Assembly (NCBI GenBank): GCA_002787155.1
Contig: PCVY01000072.1
Location: 1 to 43,051, forward strand
Length of the DNA stretch: 43,051 bases
Direction of reading: 5' to 3'
Source: Candidatus Abzuiibacterium crystallinum
GTDB lineage: Bacteria; Omnitrophota; Omnitrophia; Omnitrophales; Abzuiibacteriaceae
Shown here: positions 32,776-41,858 of the stretch, piece by piece
How the letters are laid out: every line of letters starts with the position of its first letter
Position numbering within the stretch: the stretch's first letter is position 1
Made by a program: the position numbers and the translations under genes
The notes under the pieces: generated by a model
Seen by the model: the letters and a program-made list of their open reading frames with translations, nothing else
What the model was told of the DNA's origin: nothing
The model's database searches: none

Positions 32776-33518
32776 AGTTAGCAGCTGTTCTGGCGTGCCG
32801 GAATCAATCGTCACGGCTTTACGCCAAACCTCTTCAAAACTTGGATGTGAAACAAGGAATCAGTATTCTGGATTTTTTGATCCGGCAATTGAAAACAAAA
32901 AAAGAAATCAATGCCATTGTGCTGGCCATTTCGGAAGCTCCCGAAAACATTATTTTTAAGGGCGTGGCCGAACGACATCAGGTGCCGTTTGTGTCAGGTG
33001 ATGATGACGATGTGCTAGGCCGCTTGATTAAAGGAGCCAATTTGGTGGCGGCCGATCAAGTATTTCGCGTGACGACCGAGAGCCCTTATTGCTACTTAGA
33101 TAATTTGCAGGTCATCTATGATGAACATTGCCGAAAAAATATCGATTATTCCTCTACCTCCGGACTGCCCGATGGTGCTTACTTTGAGATCATCAGATAT
33201 CAAGCATTGAAACGCAGCTGGGATGAAGGGGGCGCGCCTTATCGCAATGAACTTTGTACGCGTTTTATATTTGATCATCAAGACCAATTTACCATCAAAC
33301 AGCATGCTGTTCCCTTAGAGGTGCAGGCAGATGATGTACGGTTGACCGTTGATTGGCCTGAGGATTTGGTAGTCCTGCGGAAAATTTACGAAGATCTTAA
33401 TTTAAATGCGGACCAGCCGGTTTCAATGCAGCGCATCATTCAATATTTACGGGCTAACCCACAGATCAATCAGATTAACAATTGGATTGATTCGGGCATT
33501 GGCCGAGTTTGGTATTAG
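32772..33518 (+). CDS. SpsF-type cytidylyltransferase
   Basis: A 248-residue nucleotidyltransferase of the SpsF/CTP_transf_3 group, expected to form a CMP-activated 3-deoxy-ulosonic acid. Visible are the nucleotide-binding start ACRNQSSRLYAKPL, VSGDDDDVLGRLIKGAN, DGAYFEII and the acidic RLTVDWPEDLVVL. Where typical SpsF proteins have a DCP motif, this one has ESP. It overlaps the divergent synthase gene by 4 bases, so the two are the natural pair. In some genomes an SpsF-type enzyme acts as PseF, so activation of pseudaminic acid remains an alternative. Confidence 0.85.
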   Translation: MKLAAVLACRNQSSRLYAKPLQNLDVKQGISILDFLIRQLKTKKEINAIVLAISEAPENIIFKGVAERHQVPFVSGDDDDVLGRLIKGANLVAADQVFRVTTESPYCYLDNLQVIYDEHCRKNIDYSSTSGLPDGAYFEIIRYQALKRSWDEGGAPYRNELCTRFIFDHQDQFTIKQHAVPLEVQADDVRLTVDWPEDLVVLRKIYEDLNLNADQPVSMQRIIQYLRANPQINQINNWIDSGIGRVWY

Positions 33519-33530
33519 CGGGAGTCATTG

Positions 33531-34850
33531 ATGAAAACAAAGCAGCAAAATCTATCTATTAATATTAACAAAAGCACGAGTTGGCTCAGGCGCGCCAAAG
33601 AGGTGATTCCCTCAGCCTCGCAAACTTATAGCAAGGGCTATCAATATTTTTGCGAAGGCATGGCACCCGCTTTTCTGGATCGAGGCGAAGGCGGATGCGT
33701 GTGGGATATTGACGGCAATAAGTACATTGATACGGTGATGGCGCTTGGCGCTGTTATCATTGGTTATCATCATCCGGAGATAACGGAAACGATCCAAAAA
33801 CAAATTAGCAAGGGTTTGAGTTTTACTTTACCCACCATTGGGGAAGTCCAGCTGGCTGAGAAAATAGTCGAGTTAATTCCCGGTGCTGACATGGTTCGTT
33901 TTGTGAAAAATGGGTCCGATGCAACAACGGCAGCCGTCAAATTGGCAAGGGCATACACCGGTCGGACGCTCATTGCAAGTTGTGGTTATCATGGCTGGCA
34001 TGATTGGTCCATCGGGCTGAGTGAGAACGACCGCGGTGTTCCGGAAGCCACAAAAGTACTCACATTACCATTTAAATACAACGACATTGAAGGTCTCACT
34101 GCTTTGTTCAAAGCGCATCCGGAACAGATAGCAGCCGTGATTTTGGAACCCATCGAACTCGAATTACCGCAAGATGATTATTTGCAAAAATTGAGGGCAC
34201 TCACGGCGCAGCATGGCGCACTTTTGATATTCGATGAAGTGCTGAGTGGTTTCCGTTTTGATTTGCGCGGCGCCGGCGGTTATTTTAAGGTTGTGCCTGA
34301 TTTAGTTTGTTTTGGAAAAGCCATTGCCAACGGCGCAGATTTGTCGGTGGTTGCAGGCCGGCGTGATGTGATGAAATTAATCGATGAAGGTGTATTTGTG
34401 TCTATGACTTTTGCGGGTAATGCGATTCCCATTGTTTCTGCCTTTAAGACACTGGAGATTTTAGAAAAACCGGAAAGTTATCCATATCTTTGGCAACTGG
34501 AGAACCGGCTCATCAAAGGCATTGACCAATTGATTATTCGACACGGTTTAAAAGAGTTTGCTTACACCAGAAGTTTTCCGGCTCATACGGCACTTTTATT
34601 CCGCTCAAATCAGGAAACGCTACCCGCGATAGATCTGCAATCCTTGTTTCAACAAGAAGCATTAAAAAGGGGCGTCATCTACCTGGGCTTACACAATTTG
34701 TGTTTGGGTCATACGCAAGCAGACATTGATCAAATTCTGCAAGCTTACGAACATGCCTTTCAAGTGGTTAAAAAAGCCATTCAGGAGGGCAATGCAGCAA
34801 AGCATCTTGAAGGACAAAAGATTCGCCCTATTTTTGTTAGGAACGGATGA
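33531..34850 (+). CDS. Class III PLP aminotransferase, glutamate-1-semialdehyde-mutase-like
   Basis: A 439-residue fold type I class III aminotransferase. It shows KEVIPSASQTYSKGYQYF, VWDIDGNKYIDTVMALG, GSDATTAAVKLARAYTGR, FDEVLSGFRF with the cofactor Asp, and the PLP Lys in CFGKAIANGADLS. ATG 33531 follows GGAG by 6 bases. Relatives in carbohydrate clusters aminate keto or aldehyde sugars, and this copy lies between SpsF and pseG. Such an enzyme is not part of the known six-step pseudaminic acid route. A heme role is unlikely given the context, though a true GSA aminomutase would look similar. Confidence 0.85.
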   Translation: MKTKQQNLSININKSTSWLRRAKEVIPSASQTYSKGYQYFCEGMAPAFLDRGEGGCVWDIDGNKYIDTVMALGAVIIGYHHPEITETIQKQISKGLSFTLPTIGEVQLAEKIVELIPGADMVRFVKNGSDATTAAVKLARAYTGRTLIASCGYHGWHDWSIGLSENDRGVPEATKVLTLPFKYNDIEGLTALFKAHPEQIAAVILEPIELELPQDDYLQKLRALTAQHGALLIFDEVLSGFRFDLRGAGGYFKVVPDLVCFGKAIANGADLSVVAGRRDVMKLIDEGVFVSMTFAGNAIPIVSAFKTLEILEKPESYPYLWQLENRLIKGIDQLIIRHGLKEFAYTRSFPAHTALLFRSNQETLPAIDLQSLFQQEALKRGVIYLGLHNLCLGHTQADIDQILQAYEHAFQVVKKAIQEGNAAKHLEGQKIRPIFVRNG

Positions 34851-35896
34851 TGGTTATTTTATTTCGTGTTGATGCTAATGAACGGACGGGGATAGGACAC
34901 GTCACGCGCTGCTTCGCTTTAGCGCAAGGACTCAAAGCGGCTGGCCACAAAATTTTATGGTTAGGTAAACTATTTAAACCGGAAATGGTGCAAGCCATTC
35001 AAAAGCAACAAGTACCCATTTTGGAGGAGCAGAACTTTTCATCGATTGAGGAAGAAATTAATACAATTAGTCGTTACACCGCACAGATGAATATTGATTG
35101 GGTGGTCTTGGATGGCTATCAATTTGATGAAGCTTATCAGGTGCAATTACGAAAGAAATGCCACGTACACTTACTTTGGATTGATGATCCGGCTTGCATT
35201 CAAAGCCCTGCCGATGTGGTTGTGAACCAAAATATTTATGCCACGCCTTATTTGTACGAGGGTAAAGTGTCAAACAACGTTTCGCTTTTAACCGGTACAG
35301 CTTTTGCTTTGTTGCGTCCGGAATTCATGGGGGAAGTGCCCCAAAGACAATTTAACAAAGTTCAACAAGTCCTACTTACCTTGGGGGGCACGCAACCTTT
35401 TGAACTGTTGAGTCGGTTTGTCCGTCTGTTAGATGACTTAAAAGAAGATTTTGCTCTGGATGTGGTGATTGGTTCTGGCAGTTATCAACCTCTGCTGGCT
35501 TATGCCAAAGAGCATTGTGCTTCGGGACGAAGGATCAATCTTTGTATCAGTCCTGGCGCTCAGGAAATGCGGCAATTAATGGCAAAAGCAGATTTGGCGA
35601 TTAGTGCCGCAGGGTCGACTTGCTGGGAATTATGTCGTTTGGGAACGCCGATGCTTCTTGTGATTTTAGCAGACAACCAGGAAAAAGTGGCGGAGGAAAT
35701 GGGGCGGCAAGCGGTGGCCATAAATGCCGGTTGGGCAAATCAGTTAACCGATCAACAGTTTCAAGAGATATTTTTGAAATTGTTTTATGACCAAAAATTA
35801 AGATCGCAATTTTCACAGACCGCTCAATCTCGAGTTGATGGCCGAGGGGTCCGGCGTGTGATTGAGAAGTTGGAAGAATTGGTTGGTGTTAAATGA
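34847..35896 (+). CDS. pseG: UDP-2,4-diacetamido-2,4,6-trideoxy-altrose hydrolase
   Basis: Removes UDP to release the 2,4-diacetamido-2,4,6-trideoxy-L-altrose used by PseI. The 349-residue GT-B-like protein has the catalytic-His motif GIGHVTRC (His18) at its N-terminus, VLDGYQFDEAYQ, LLWIDDPA, LTLGGTQPFEL and the UDP-binding end ISAAGSTCWELCRLGTPMLLV. The start is in an ATGA overlap with the aminotransferase, and its own stop overlaps pseI the same way. Confidence 0.92.
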   Translation: MMVILFRVDANERTGIGHVTRCFALAQGLKAAGHKILWLGKLFKPEMVQAIQKQQVPILEEQNFSSIEEEINTISRYTAQMNIDWVVLDGYQFDEAYQVQLRKKCHVHLLWIDDPACIQSPADVVVNQNIYATPYLYEGKVSNNVSLLTGTAFALLRPEFMGEVPQRQFNKVQQVLLTLGGTQPFELLSRFVRLLDDLKEDFALDVVIGSGSYQPLLAYAKEHCASGRRINLCISPGAQEMRQLMAKADLAISAAGSTCWELCRLGTPMLLVILADNQEKVAEEMGRQAVAINAGWANQLTDQQFQEIFLKLFYDQKLRSQFSQTAQSRVDGRGVRRVIEKLEELVGVK

Positions 35897-36945
35897 ATCA
35901 CATTCAAATTGGGAAGCGTTGGGTCGGGACCGGACAACCGTGTTTCATTATTGCCGAAGCGGGCAGTAATCACAACCGTCAATTGAAGCAAGCCTTTAGA
36001 TTAATTGATGCGGCTGCTGCTGCCGGCTGTGATTCCGTTAAATTTCAAACTTTCAAAGCAGATAAAATTTATTCCCGAAAGACACCCATGGCAACTTATT
36101 TGAAGAAAAACAAACTGGTGAAAAAAGGAGAAACCATTTGGGACGTCATCAAGAAAAATGAATTACCGCGCGAATGGCACCGGGACCTTGCGGCTTATTG
36201 CCGTTCGAAAAAAATACTTTTTCTCTCGACGCCGTTTGATTTGGAAGCAGTGGATGAATTGGAAAAAGTAGGCGTGCCGGCTTACAAAATTGCTTCCTTT
36301 GAGATTACGCATCTACCGCTCCTGTCGCGGGTCGCTGAGACCAAGAAGCCCGTTATCCTTTCGACCGGCATGGCTAATTTGGATGACATTGAAGTGGCGT
36401 TGGATACCATTTATAAAAAAGGAAATCAAAAAGTGATTTTGCTTCACTGTGCGATCAATTATCCGCCCAAATTCGAAGATGTGCACCTGAAAGCGATGGA
36501 TACGCTGCAGCAGGCTTTTCAAACCTTGATAGGCTACTCGGATCATACGATGGGATACGTGGCGGATGTGGTGGCAGTTGCCAGAGGCGCGTGCGTGATT
36601 GAAAAACATTTTACAACAAGCCGTCAGTTAAAAGGTCCTGATCACCCGTTTGCTTTAGAGCCTGATGAGTTGAAAGAAATGGTAAGCTCGATCCGAACGG
36701 CAGAGAAAACACTAGGCTCTCCCATTAAAAGACATACGGAAGCTGAGCAAGAGCTTTATCAATTGGCTCGCAGAAGTTTGGTCGCGGCAAAGCACATTGA
36801 AGCTGGAACCAAATTAACCAAAGAGATGATTGATGTAAAAAGGCCTGGGTACGGCATTCCCACCAAGCTTATGGATGTGGTGGTAGGACGGAAAGCCAAG
36901 CGCAATATTGAAGAGGATGAAATTTTGACATGGGAAATGATTTAG
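35893..36945 (+). CDS. pseI: Pseudaminic acid synthase
   Basis: Condenses 2,4-diacetamido-2,4,6-trideoxy-L-altrose with PEP. The 350-residue NeuB-family protein has all classical motifs: IIAEAGSNHN, SVKFQTFKADKI, LSTPFD, YKIASFE, LSTGMA, LLHCAINYP, GYSDHTMG and IEKHFT with the metal His residues, GPDHPFALEPDE and a C-terminal SAF (antifreeze-like) domain from about 290. Its tight linkage to pseG and the PseH-like acetyltransferase supports PseI rather than NeuB or LegI, although the motifs alone would allow those. Confidence 0.93.
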   Translation: MNHIQIGKRWVGTGQPCFIIAEAGSNHNRQLKQAFRLIDAAAAAGCDSVKFQTFKADKIYSRKTPMATYLKKNKLVKKGETIWDVIKKNELPREWHRDLAAYCRSKKILFLSTPFDLEAVDELEKVGVPAYKIASFEITHLPLLSRVAETKKPVILSTGMANLDDIEVALDTIYKKGNQKVILLHCAINYPPKFEDVHLKAMDTLQQAFQTLIGYSDHTMGYVADVVAVARGACVIEKHFTTSRQLKGPDHPFALEPDELKEMVSSIRTAEKTLGSPIKRHTEAEQELYQLARRSLVAAKHIEAGTKLTKEMIDVKRPGYGIPTKLMDVVVGRKAKRNIEEDEILTWEMI

Positions 36946-37406
36946 AGACTTTATCAATTCACCTAAGACTTGTCACACCCGATGACTCAAATGATATTTT
37001 GACTTGGCGAAATGACCCCTTGACGCGCATGAATTCCGAAACATCACATGAAATCTCACCTCAGGAGCATGATCAGTGGCTTCAGAAGGCGCTTCAGGAT
37101 CCTGCCCGTTTCTTGTTAATGGCAATGACAAAAGAAGGTAAAAAAATTGGTTTTATTCATTTTAAGGAAGAGAACGGAAAAACCACGGTCAGTTTGAATA
37201 TAGCTCCCCAAGAGCGGGGCAAAAAATATAGCGCGCACATTATTCATGAAGCGATTGAAAAATATCAGTTGGAGCGCGCTCATCAACCTATTATTGCGCG
37301 CATTAAAAAAGACAATGCGGTTTCAACGAAAAGTTTTTTGAAAGCTGGTTTCAAATTAGTTGAGGCTGGTGATCAATATGATATTTTTCAATGGGGAGAG
37401 GTTTAG
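36930..37406 (+). CDS. pseH: PseH-like GNAT N-acetyltransferase
   Basis: Predicted to acetylate the 4-amino group of the PseC product. The 158-residue GNAT protein has the family features LRLVTPDDSNDILTWRNDP, ISPQEHDQWLQ, and IAPQERGKKYSAHIIHEAI as the acetyl-CoA region, then NAVSTKSFLKAGF. It overlaps pseI by 16 bases. The assignment depends on the HxxW region plus context; it completes the set PseB, C, H, G, I. Confidence 0.85.
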   Translation: MGNDLETLSIHLRLVTPDDSNDILTWRNDPLTRMNSETSHEISPQEHDQWLQKALQDPARFLLMAMTKEGKKIGFIHFKEENGKTTVSLNIAPQERGKKYSAHIIHEAIEKYQLERAHQPIIARIKKDNAVSTKSFLKAGFKLVEAGDQYDIFQWGEV

Positions 37407-37417
37407 CTAAATCAACC

Positions 37418-37972
37418 ATGAAAACACCTTTTTTAGAAAGCAAAAGATTAATCCTGCATGCGCTGAAACCGGAAGTCGATCTGTGTCATTATCTTTCTTG
37501 GATCAACGATCAAGAAACAACGCGGTTCATGGGTTCCGGCCGGTTTCCTAATTTCTTAAGTGATTTGAAACGGTACATCAGTCATTACAGACAGGTAAAG
37601 GATGGCATGTTGCTTGGGATTGCGACTAAAAAAGGCAGGAAACATATTGGCAACATCACGCTACATCAAATTGACAACCGCAATCAATTAGCCGAAATCG
37701 GCGTCATCATCGGCCAAAAAACTGCCAGAGGAAAAGGTTATGCGCAAGAAGCGATTCGATTGGTCGCGGAACATGCGTTCATGCGGCTTAATCTCAATAA
37801 AGTTTGCGCGGGTATTGTAGAGGGAAATGAAGCTTCAAAGCGTGCCTTTGAAAAAGTGGGGTTTAAAGTGGAGGGGCGACTGAAGCATCATTTCTATTTA
37901 GATAACCAATTCTTAGACGTATTTCGCTTGGGACTCTTGCGCAAAGATTACGTACGCCAACTAGCAAGATAA
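37418..37972 (+). CDS. RimJ/RimL-type GNAT acetyltransferase
   Basis: A second GNAT protein of 184 residues from ATG 37418. It has ESKRLILHALKPE and YLSWINDQETTRFMGSG, IGNITLHQID, the acetyl-CoA loop IGQKTARGKGYAQEAIRLV and NEASKRAFEKVGFKVEGRLKHHFYLD, all typical of the RimJ/L group found in polysaccharide clusters. ATG 37391 inside the pseH end is an alternative start giving 193 residues. It could acylate another amino sugar, for instance the product of the extra aminotransferase; that is inference. Confidence 0.88.
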   Translation: MKTPFLESKRLILHALKPEVDLCHYLSWINDQETTRFMGSGRFPNFLSDLKRYISHYRQVKDGMLLGIATKKGRKHIGNITLHQIDNRNQLAEIGVIIGQKTARGKGYAQEAIRLVAEHAFMRLNLNKVCAGIVEGNEASKRAFEKVGFKVEGRLKHHFYLDNQFLDVFRLGLLRKDYVRQLAR

Positions 37973-37996
37973 AACTGACTGAACGCACCACCCCAT

Positions 37997-39949
37997 ATGA
38001 CACCCGATTCAAAAGTCTATATTTTTGAAAGCGTTGCATCCCGTTGGCAAGCAGGCTTAATTCGCTGGCACAAGCGATTCAATCGAGAAGTATGGATAGT
38101 GGAACCCTTTCATGCCTTCCATCATGCAAGCGGCATCCGGTTTTATCCGCAACCTATTTCACCGGCTATTCGGGATTTGATCGATAATCGTCACATTCAA
38201 GTTTTAACAGCCAAGCAATTGGACCCTCGGCAAATTTATGCCATCGCTGCCGATCGAGCCGTTGGATTGGTTGAGAAGATTTACCCTTATTTCTCGGAAC
38301 AAAACCGTTCGCTCGCTCATCTTTCCCAAATGTTACTCAATTCTAGCGAAGGAGAGAAAATTTTCCGGAAATTCCTCTGTGAACAATTAGGGAACTTCTT
38401 GTCAATTGATATGGTGATGGAAAGAATTCAAAGTAATTTTCACAACCGGCGGGTGATTTTTTATCCTGCCTCAAGTCCGTGGCATTGGCTTTTCTTGAGA
38501 CGCCTGATCCGGAAAGGGCATGAAAAAACAGCCGAGTTAAAAGGTCTTTCGATTGCGATGAGTGCCTGGCTATGGCATTTTATTTTTAAGTTGGTAAAAA
38601 GTATCACGACTGCGGGAAAACTAGTGGCTTTATGTGGGATCAACCAGTTGGTGCGTTTAATGCCCCCCAAGGATGAGCCGGCATCCGCTCGATCATTCAA
38701 ATACGGTGTCTATGTCATTAGTCCCCGGCGGCAATTAAGAATCGCTCAGGATATTCGAGGGCCGCAATTTTTGATTGATAACCGTTTGATTCAACGTGAC
38801 GAGGTTGTTTTTATTTCCCGTTCGCGGCTTCAACCGCAGCAAAAAGCCTATTTAGAGGGGTTGGGAAACGCCACCTATTACTTGCCGGGGAAGTGGCAAA
38901 CCGTTAGCCATGCTTTTCAATCTTTGTCCGTTCTTTCGCTGCTCAAATTTCATCGCACGTTTCAAACTCGTTTGGTTGAATTGATATTAATATCAATCGC
39001 CGAACAGTATAAATGGCGGACATTATTTCAGAAGGTGCGATTTGATCACCTCATTACACACGGTGATTTTGGGATCAACCACATTGCAAGAGCCGTTGTT
39101 TTAAAAGAACAGCGCATAACGAGTTGGTATTTTGTTGATAGCATGAATACATTGATTAACTTTCAGGATATCAACGGACACTTATCCGGCAAACACCCCT
39201 TTTGGACCTATTTGTGTTATGATCATCTTTTAAGTTGGCACGAAAAACTCTCAGAGTATTTTCGCTCACACCCCGGTTCGCCGCAGCAAATTCATTTGGC
39301 GGGCTGTTTGTGGGCGGATCACATTCTCAATCGTGCCGCTGTCGCTAAAAAGACCACAGAACCATTTAAGATTGCCGTGTTTGACACAACTTATTCACAA
39401 AATAGCTTCACCTCTTATGAAGAGGGTATCCAATTTACGAAGGACATCATTCGATTAGCAGATGATTTTCCTCAAGTTCAGATTAGTTTTAAAGAAAAAC
39501 GATACCGGCAAATTCATCCGAGACTTGAACCAAAGTTAGGCCCTGTATTGCTTAAATTGTATGACCAAATGGCGCAGCATGAGCGAATTCGTGTTTTCTC
39601 GCATGAGACGGATAGTTCAGAACTGATGGACAATTGCGATCTGGTGATTTCATTTCCGTTTACCTCCACTACTTTTGAAGCCATGAGCGCTAAAAGGCCG
39701 GCATTTTGGCACGACCCGATAGGCTTATACAAATCGACGCCTTATGCACAGATCCCGCAGGCGACGACTCATGGGTATGAAGGGCTCTCAACCCGCGTCA
39801 GAGAAATTCTCAAACAGAATCAGGAAGGCAATATCCGTTGTGATTATCCAGCCTCTGATTGGATGGACCCATTTCAAGATGGCCGGGCCATTCATCGGTT
39901 TCGGGAACTTTTAGTAAAAAGCCATTCAGCGGCACCGGTGACCGTATGA
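37997..39949 (+). CDS. Polysaccharide biosynthesis PFTS-motif protein
   Basis: A 650-residue protein with the diagnostic ISFPFTSTTFEAMSAKRPAFW segment near 550-570. This defines the family named after its PFTS motif, which is found in surface-polysaccharide clusters and has no proven reaction. The C-terminal half (KIAVFDTTYSQNSF onward) resembles the donor half of GT-B enzymes such as CDP-glycerol or Kdo-type transferases, and a short hydrophobic stretch lies near 190-215. A glycosyltransferase role, perhaps with a CMP-activated acidic sugar, is inferred. The stop overlaps the ABC exporter start in ATGA. Confidence 0.8.
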   Translation: MTPDSKVYIFESVASRWQAGLIRWHKRFNREVWIVEPFHAFHHASGIRFYPQPISPAIRDLIDNRHIQVLTAKQLDPRQIYAIAADRAVGLVEKIYPYFSEQNRSLAHLSQMLLNSSEGEKIFRKFLCEQLGNFLSIDMVMERIQSNFHNRRVIFYPASSPWHWLFLRRLIRKGHEKTAELKGLSIAMSAWLWHFIFKLVKSITTAGKLVALCGINQLVRLMPPKDEPASARSFKYGVYVISPRRQLRIAQDIRGPQFLIDNRLIQRDEVVFISRSRLQPQQKAYLEGLGNATYYLPGKWQTVSHAFQSLSVLSLLKFHRTFQTRLVELILISIAEQYKWRTLFQKVRFDHLITHGDFGINHIARAVVLKEQRITSWYFVDSMNTLINFQDINGHLSGKHPFWTYLCYDHLLSWHEKLSEYFRSHPGSPQQIHLAGCLWADHILNRAAVAKKTTEPFKIAVFDTTYSQNSFTSYEEGIQFTKDIIRLADDFPQVQISFKEKRYRQIHPRLEPKLGPVLLKLYDQMAQHERIRVFSHETDSSELMDNCDLVISFPFTSTTFEAMSAKRPAFWHDPIGLYKSTPYAQIPQATTHGYEGLSTRVREILKQNQEGNIRCDYPASDWMDPFQDGRAIHRFRELLVKSHSAAPVTV

Positions 39950-41757
39950 GTCAGAATGAAAAGAGCTCTTTCTTAAAGTCAGACCTTTTGGAATGCGTAC
40001 GCTGTTTGCGTTTTTATCCGGCGCACAGCTTTTTGCTGCTTAGTTTGCTTACTTTCGGTGCCGCGGCCGAAATGGCCGGGATGAGCATGATTATTCCGGT
40101 TTTTGATTTCATTCAATACGGGGGTATTACGGGTACGCAATGTAGTTTTTATTCACAAATGGTGGCAGAGCGGTTATTGCAATTTCATTTACAACCCACT
40201 TTGCCTCTTATTTTGACTTTGACGATGATTTTTGCGACGATGCAATTTGGTATTCTGTATGTCCAGACTACATTGGGTGCTAAGTTGTTCTTCCGGATTC
40301 GCCAGAAAATCCGAAATCAAGCATATGACACACTGATTGATGCTTCACCCGAATTCCATACCTATCAGAAATCAGGCGCTTTTGTTGAGGTGATTCATAA
40401 CCAGGTAACGCAGCTAGGTGAAGCAATCCGCAATTTTATTTTAATCGTGACTTATTTCATCATTAGCGCAGCTTATCTGGTTTTTCTAGCGGCCATTTCT
40501 TGGAAATTAACTCTATTACTGTGCGGTGTGGCCATTCTTAAATGGATGACGTCCACCATCTTCACATGGCGGGCGCATCACTTAGCCAAAAAAATACTGA
40601 GTTTTAGCAAGGAGCATACCGCTCGGTTGATTGAAACATTGCATGCCATTATTTTGATCAAAGCCTTTAGCAGGGAGCCTTATGAGAAAAAGCGATATCG
40701 TGAAGTCCATGGTCAATTAGAGGGGACAAAAATTAAGCTTACGTATAATGAAGCGGCGCATTCTTTTCTTGATCACCTGATTATTCCGATGACCTTGTGT
40801 GTTATCGTGTGGTTGTCGCTTACGGTTTTTAAATTAGAGGGCACATTGGTGTTGATTTATATTACGGCGTTGGTTCGCGTTTTTAATTTAATGACTTTGC
40901 TGAATCAAGGCCGCGTCAAAATGAGCGCATCTTTACCGGGTGTTCATGCAGTGGTGTGGCTGAGGCAAATGGCAGGAAAGCCTCATGTGGTCAATGGCAC
41001 TCTCGTGAAAGAACGGTTAGAACAGCAGATTGAACTCAAGCAGGTTGGTTTTAGCTACGGTGTGAACGGACTGCCGGTTTTAGATGATCTTAATCTCTCC
41101 ATTCGGCGCGACGAACACATTGCCATTGTAGGCCCCACCGGCAGCGGCAAAACCACATTGGTTCATCTGCTTTTACGCCTTTATGATCCCACGAATGGCG
41201 CTATCTTCATTGATGGAATAGACTTACGACAGATCGCGCTGGAGTCCTGGCATAATTTAATTGGCTATGTCAGCCAAGACACATTTATCTTCAACGCTTC
41301 TATTTATGAAAATATTCGCTATGGCAAACTTACAGCAGCGCGTGACGAGATAGAAGAAGCGATTCGTTTATCCCACGCATCAGAATTTATTAACAAAATG
41401 CCCGATGGCGTTGAAACCATGGTGGGCGATCGCGGCGCGCGTCTTTCAGGCGGCCAACGGCAACGCATTGCTATTGCGAGAGCTTTTTTGCGGAATCCTC
41501 AAATTTTGTTAATGGATGAAGCAACCAGCGCGCTTGACTCTGTTACTGAATCGTTTATTGAAGAATCAACGCGTGAATTGGCTAAAAACCGGACAACCAT
41601 TACCATTGCCCATCGTCTCACTACCATTCAAAGTGCTAACCGCATCATTGTGCTCGATCAGGGGAAAGTGGTTGAAGAGGGCACCCATGAATCCCTGATT
41701 GCCCGGGAATCGCTGTATAAACGCTACCATGAATTACAAATATTAAATCAAACCTAA
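39946..41757 (+). CDS. ABC exporter (MsbA/PglK-like, fused TM and ATPase domains)
   Basis: A half-size ABC transporter of 603 residues that works as a homodimer and probably flips a lipid-linked glycan or related lipid. Six hydrophobic segments span about 25-330 (type I exporter fold). The ATPase domain has Walker A VGPTGSGKTTLVHLL, the Q-loop YVSQDTFIF, the signature LSGGQRQRIAIARAF, Walker B ILLMDEATSALD and the switch His in IAHRLTT. The open frame extends up to 39859, but ATG 39946, in a 4-base overlap with the preceding stop, is the sensible start. No Wzx flippase was seen in the window, so this may take that role. Confidence 0.93.
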   Translation: MSQNEKSSFLKSDLLECVRCLRFYPAHSFLLLSLLTFGAAAEMAGMSMIIPVFDFIQYGGITGTQCSFYSQMVAERLLQFHLQPTLPLILTLTMIFATMQFGILYVQTTLGAKLFFRIRQKIRNQAYDTLIDASPEFHTYQKSGAFVEVIHNQVTQLGEAIRNFILIVTYFIISAAYLVFLAAISWKLTLLLCGVAILKWMTSTIFTWRAHHLAKKILSFSKEHTARLIETLHAIILIKAFSREPYEKKRYREVHGQLEGTKIKLTYNEAAHSFLDHLIIPMTLCVIVWLSLTVFKLEGTLVLIYITALVRVFNLMTLLNQGRVKMSASLPGVHAVVWLRQMAGKPHVVNGTLVKERLEQQIELKQVGFSYGVNGLPVLDDLNLSIRRDEHIAIVGPTGSGKTTLVHLLLRLYDPTNGAIFIDGIDLRQIALESWHNLIGYVSQDTFIFNASIYENIRYGKLTAARDEIEEAIRLSHASEFINKMPDGVETMVGDRGARLSGGQRQRIAIARAFLRNPQILLMDEATSALDSVTESFIEESTRELAKNRTTITIAHRLTTIQSANRIIVLDQGKVVEEGTHESLIARESLYKRYHELQILNQT

Positions 41758-41842
41758 GCCCTACGTTTATGGCCACTTAAGTTGATGCTATTTGTGATCT
41801 TCGTCACTGTCAAATTGCTTATTTACCATTAAATTATTAACT

Positions 41843-41858
41843 TGAGTTCTGCAAATTT
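41843..41858 (+). repeat. IS terminal inverted repeat, left
   Basis: TGAGTTCTGCAAATTT matches the right-end repeat at 43036-43051 in inverted orientation at 16 of 16 positions. The transposase stop codon begins on its last base. Confidence 0.95.

Noticed and set aside
39859..39945. Upstream extension of the ABC exporter frame inside the PFTS gene
   Set aside because: The extra 29 residues have no family character. ATG 39946 gives a normal exporter start with a 4-base overlap.
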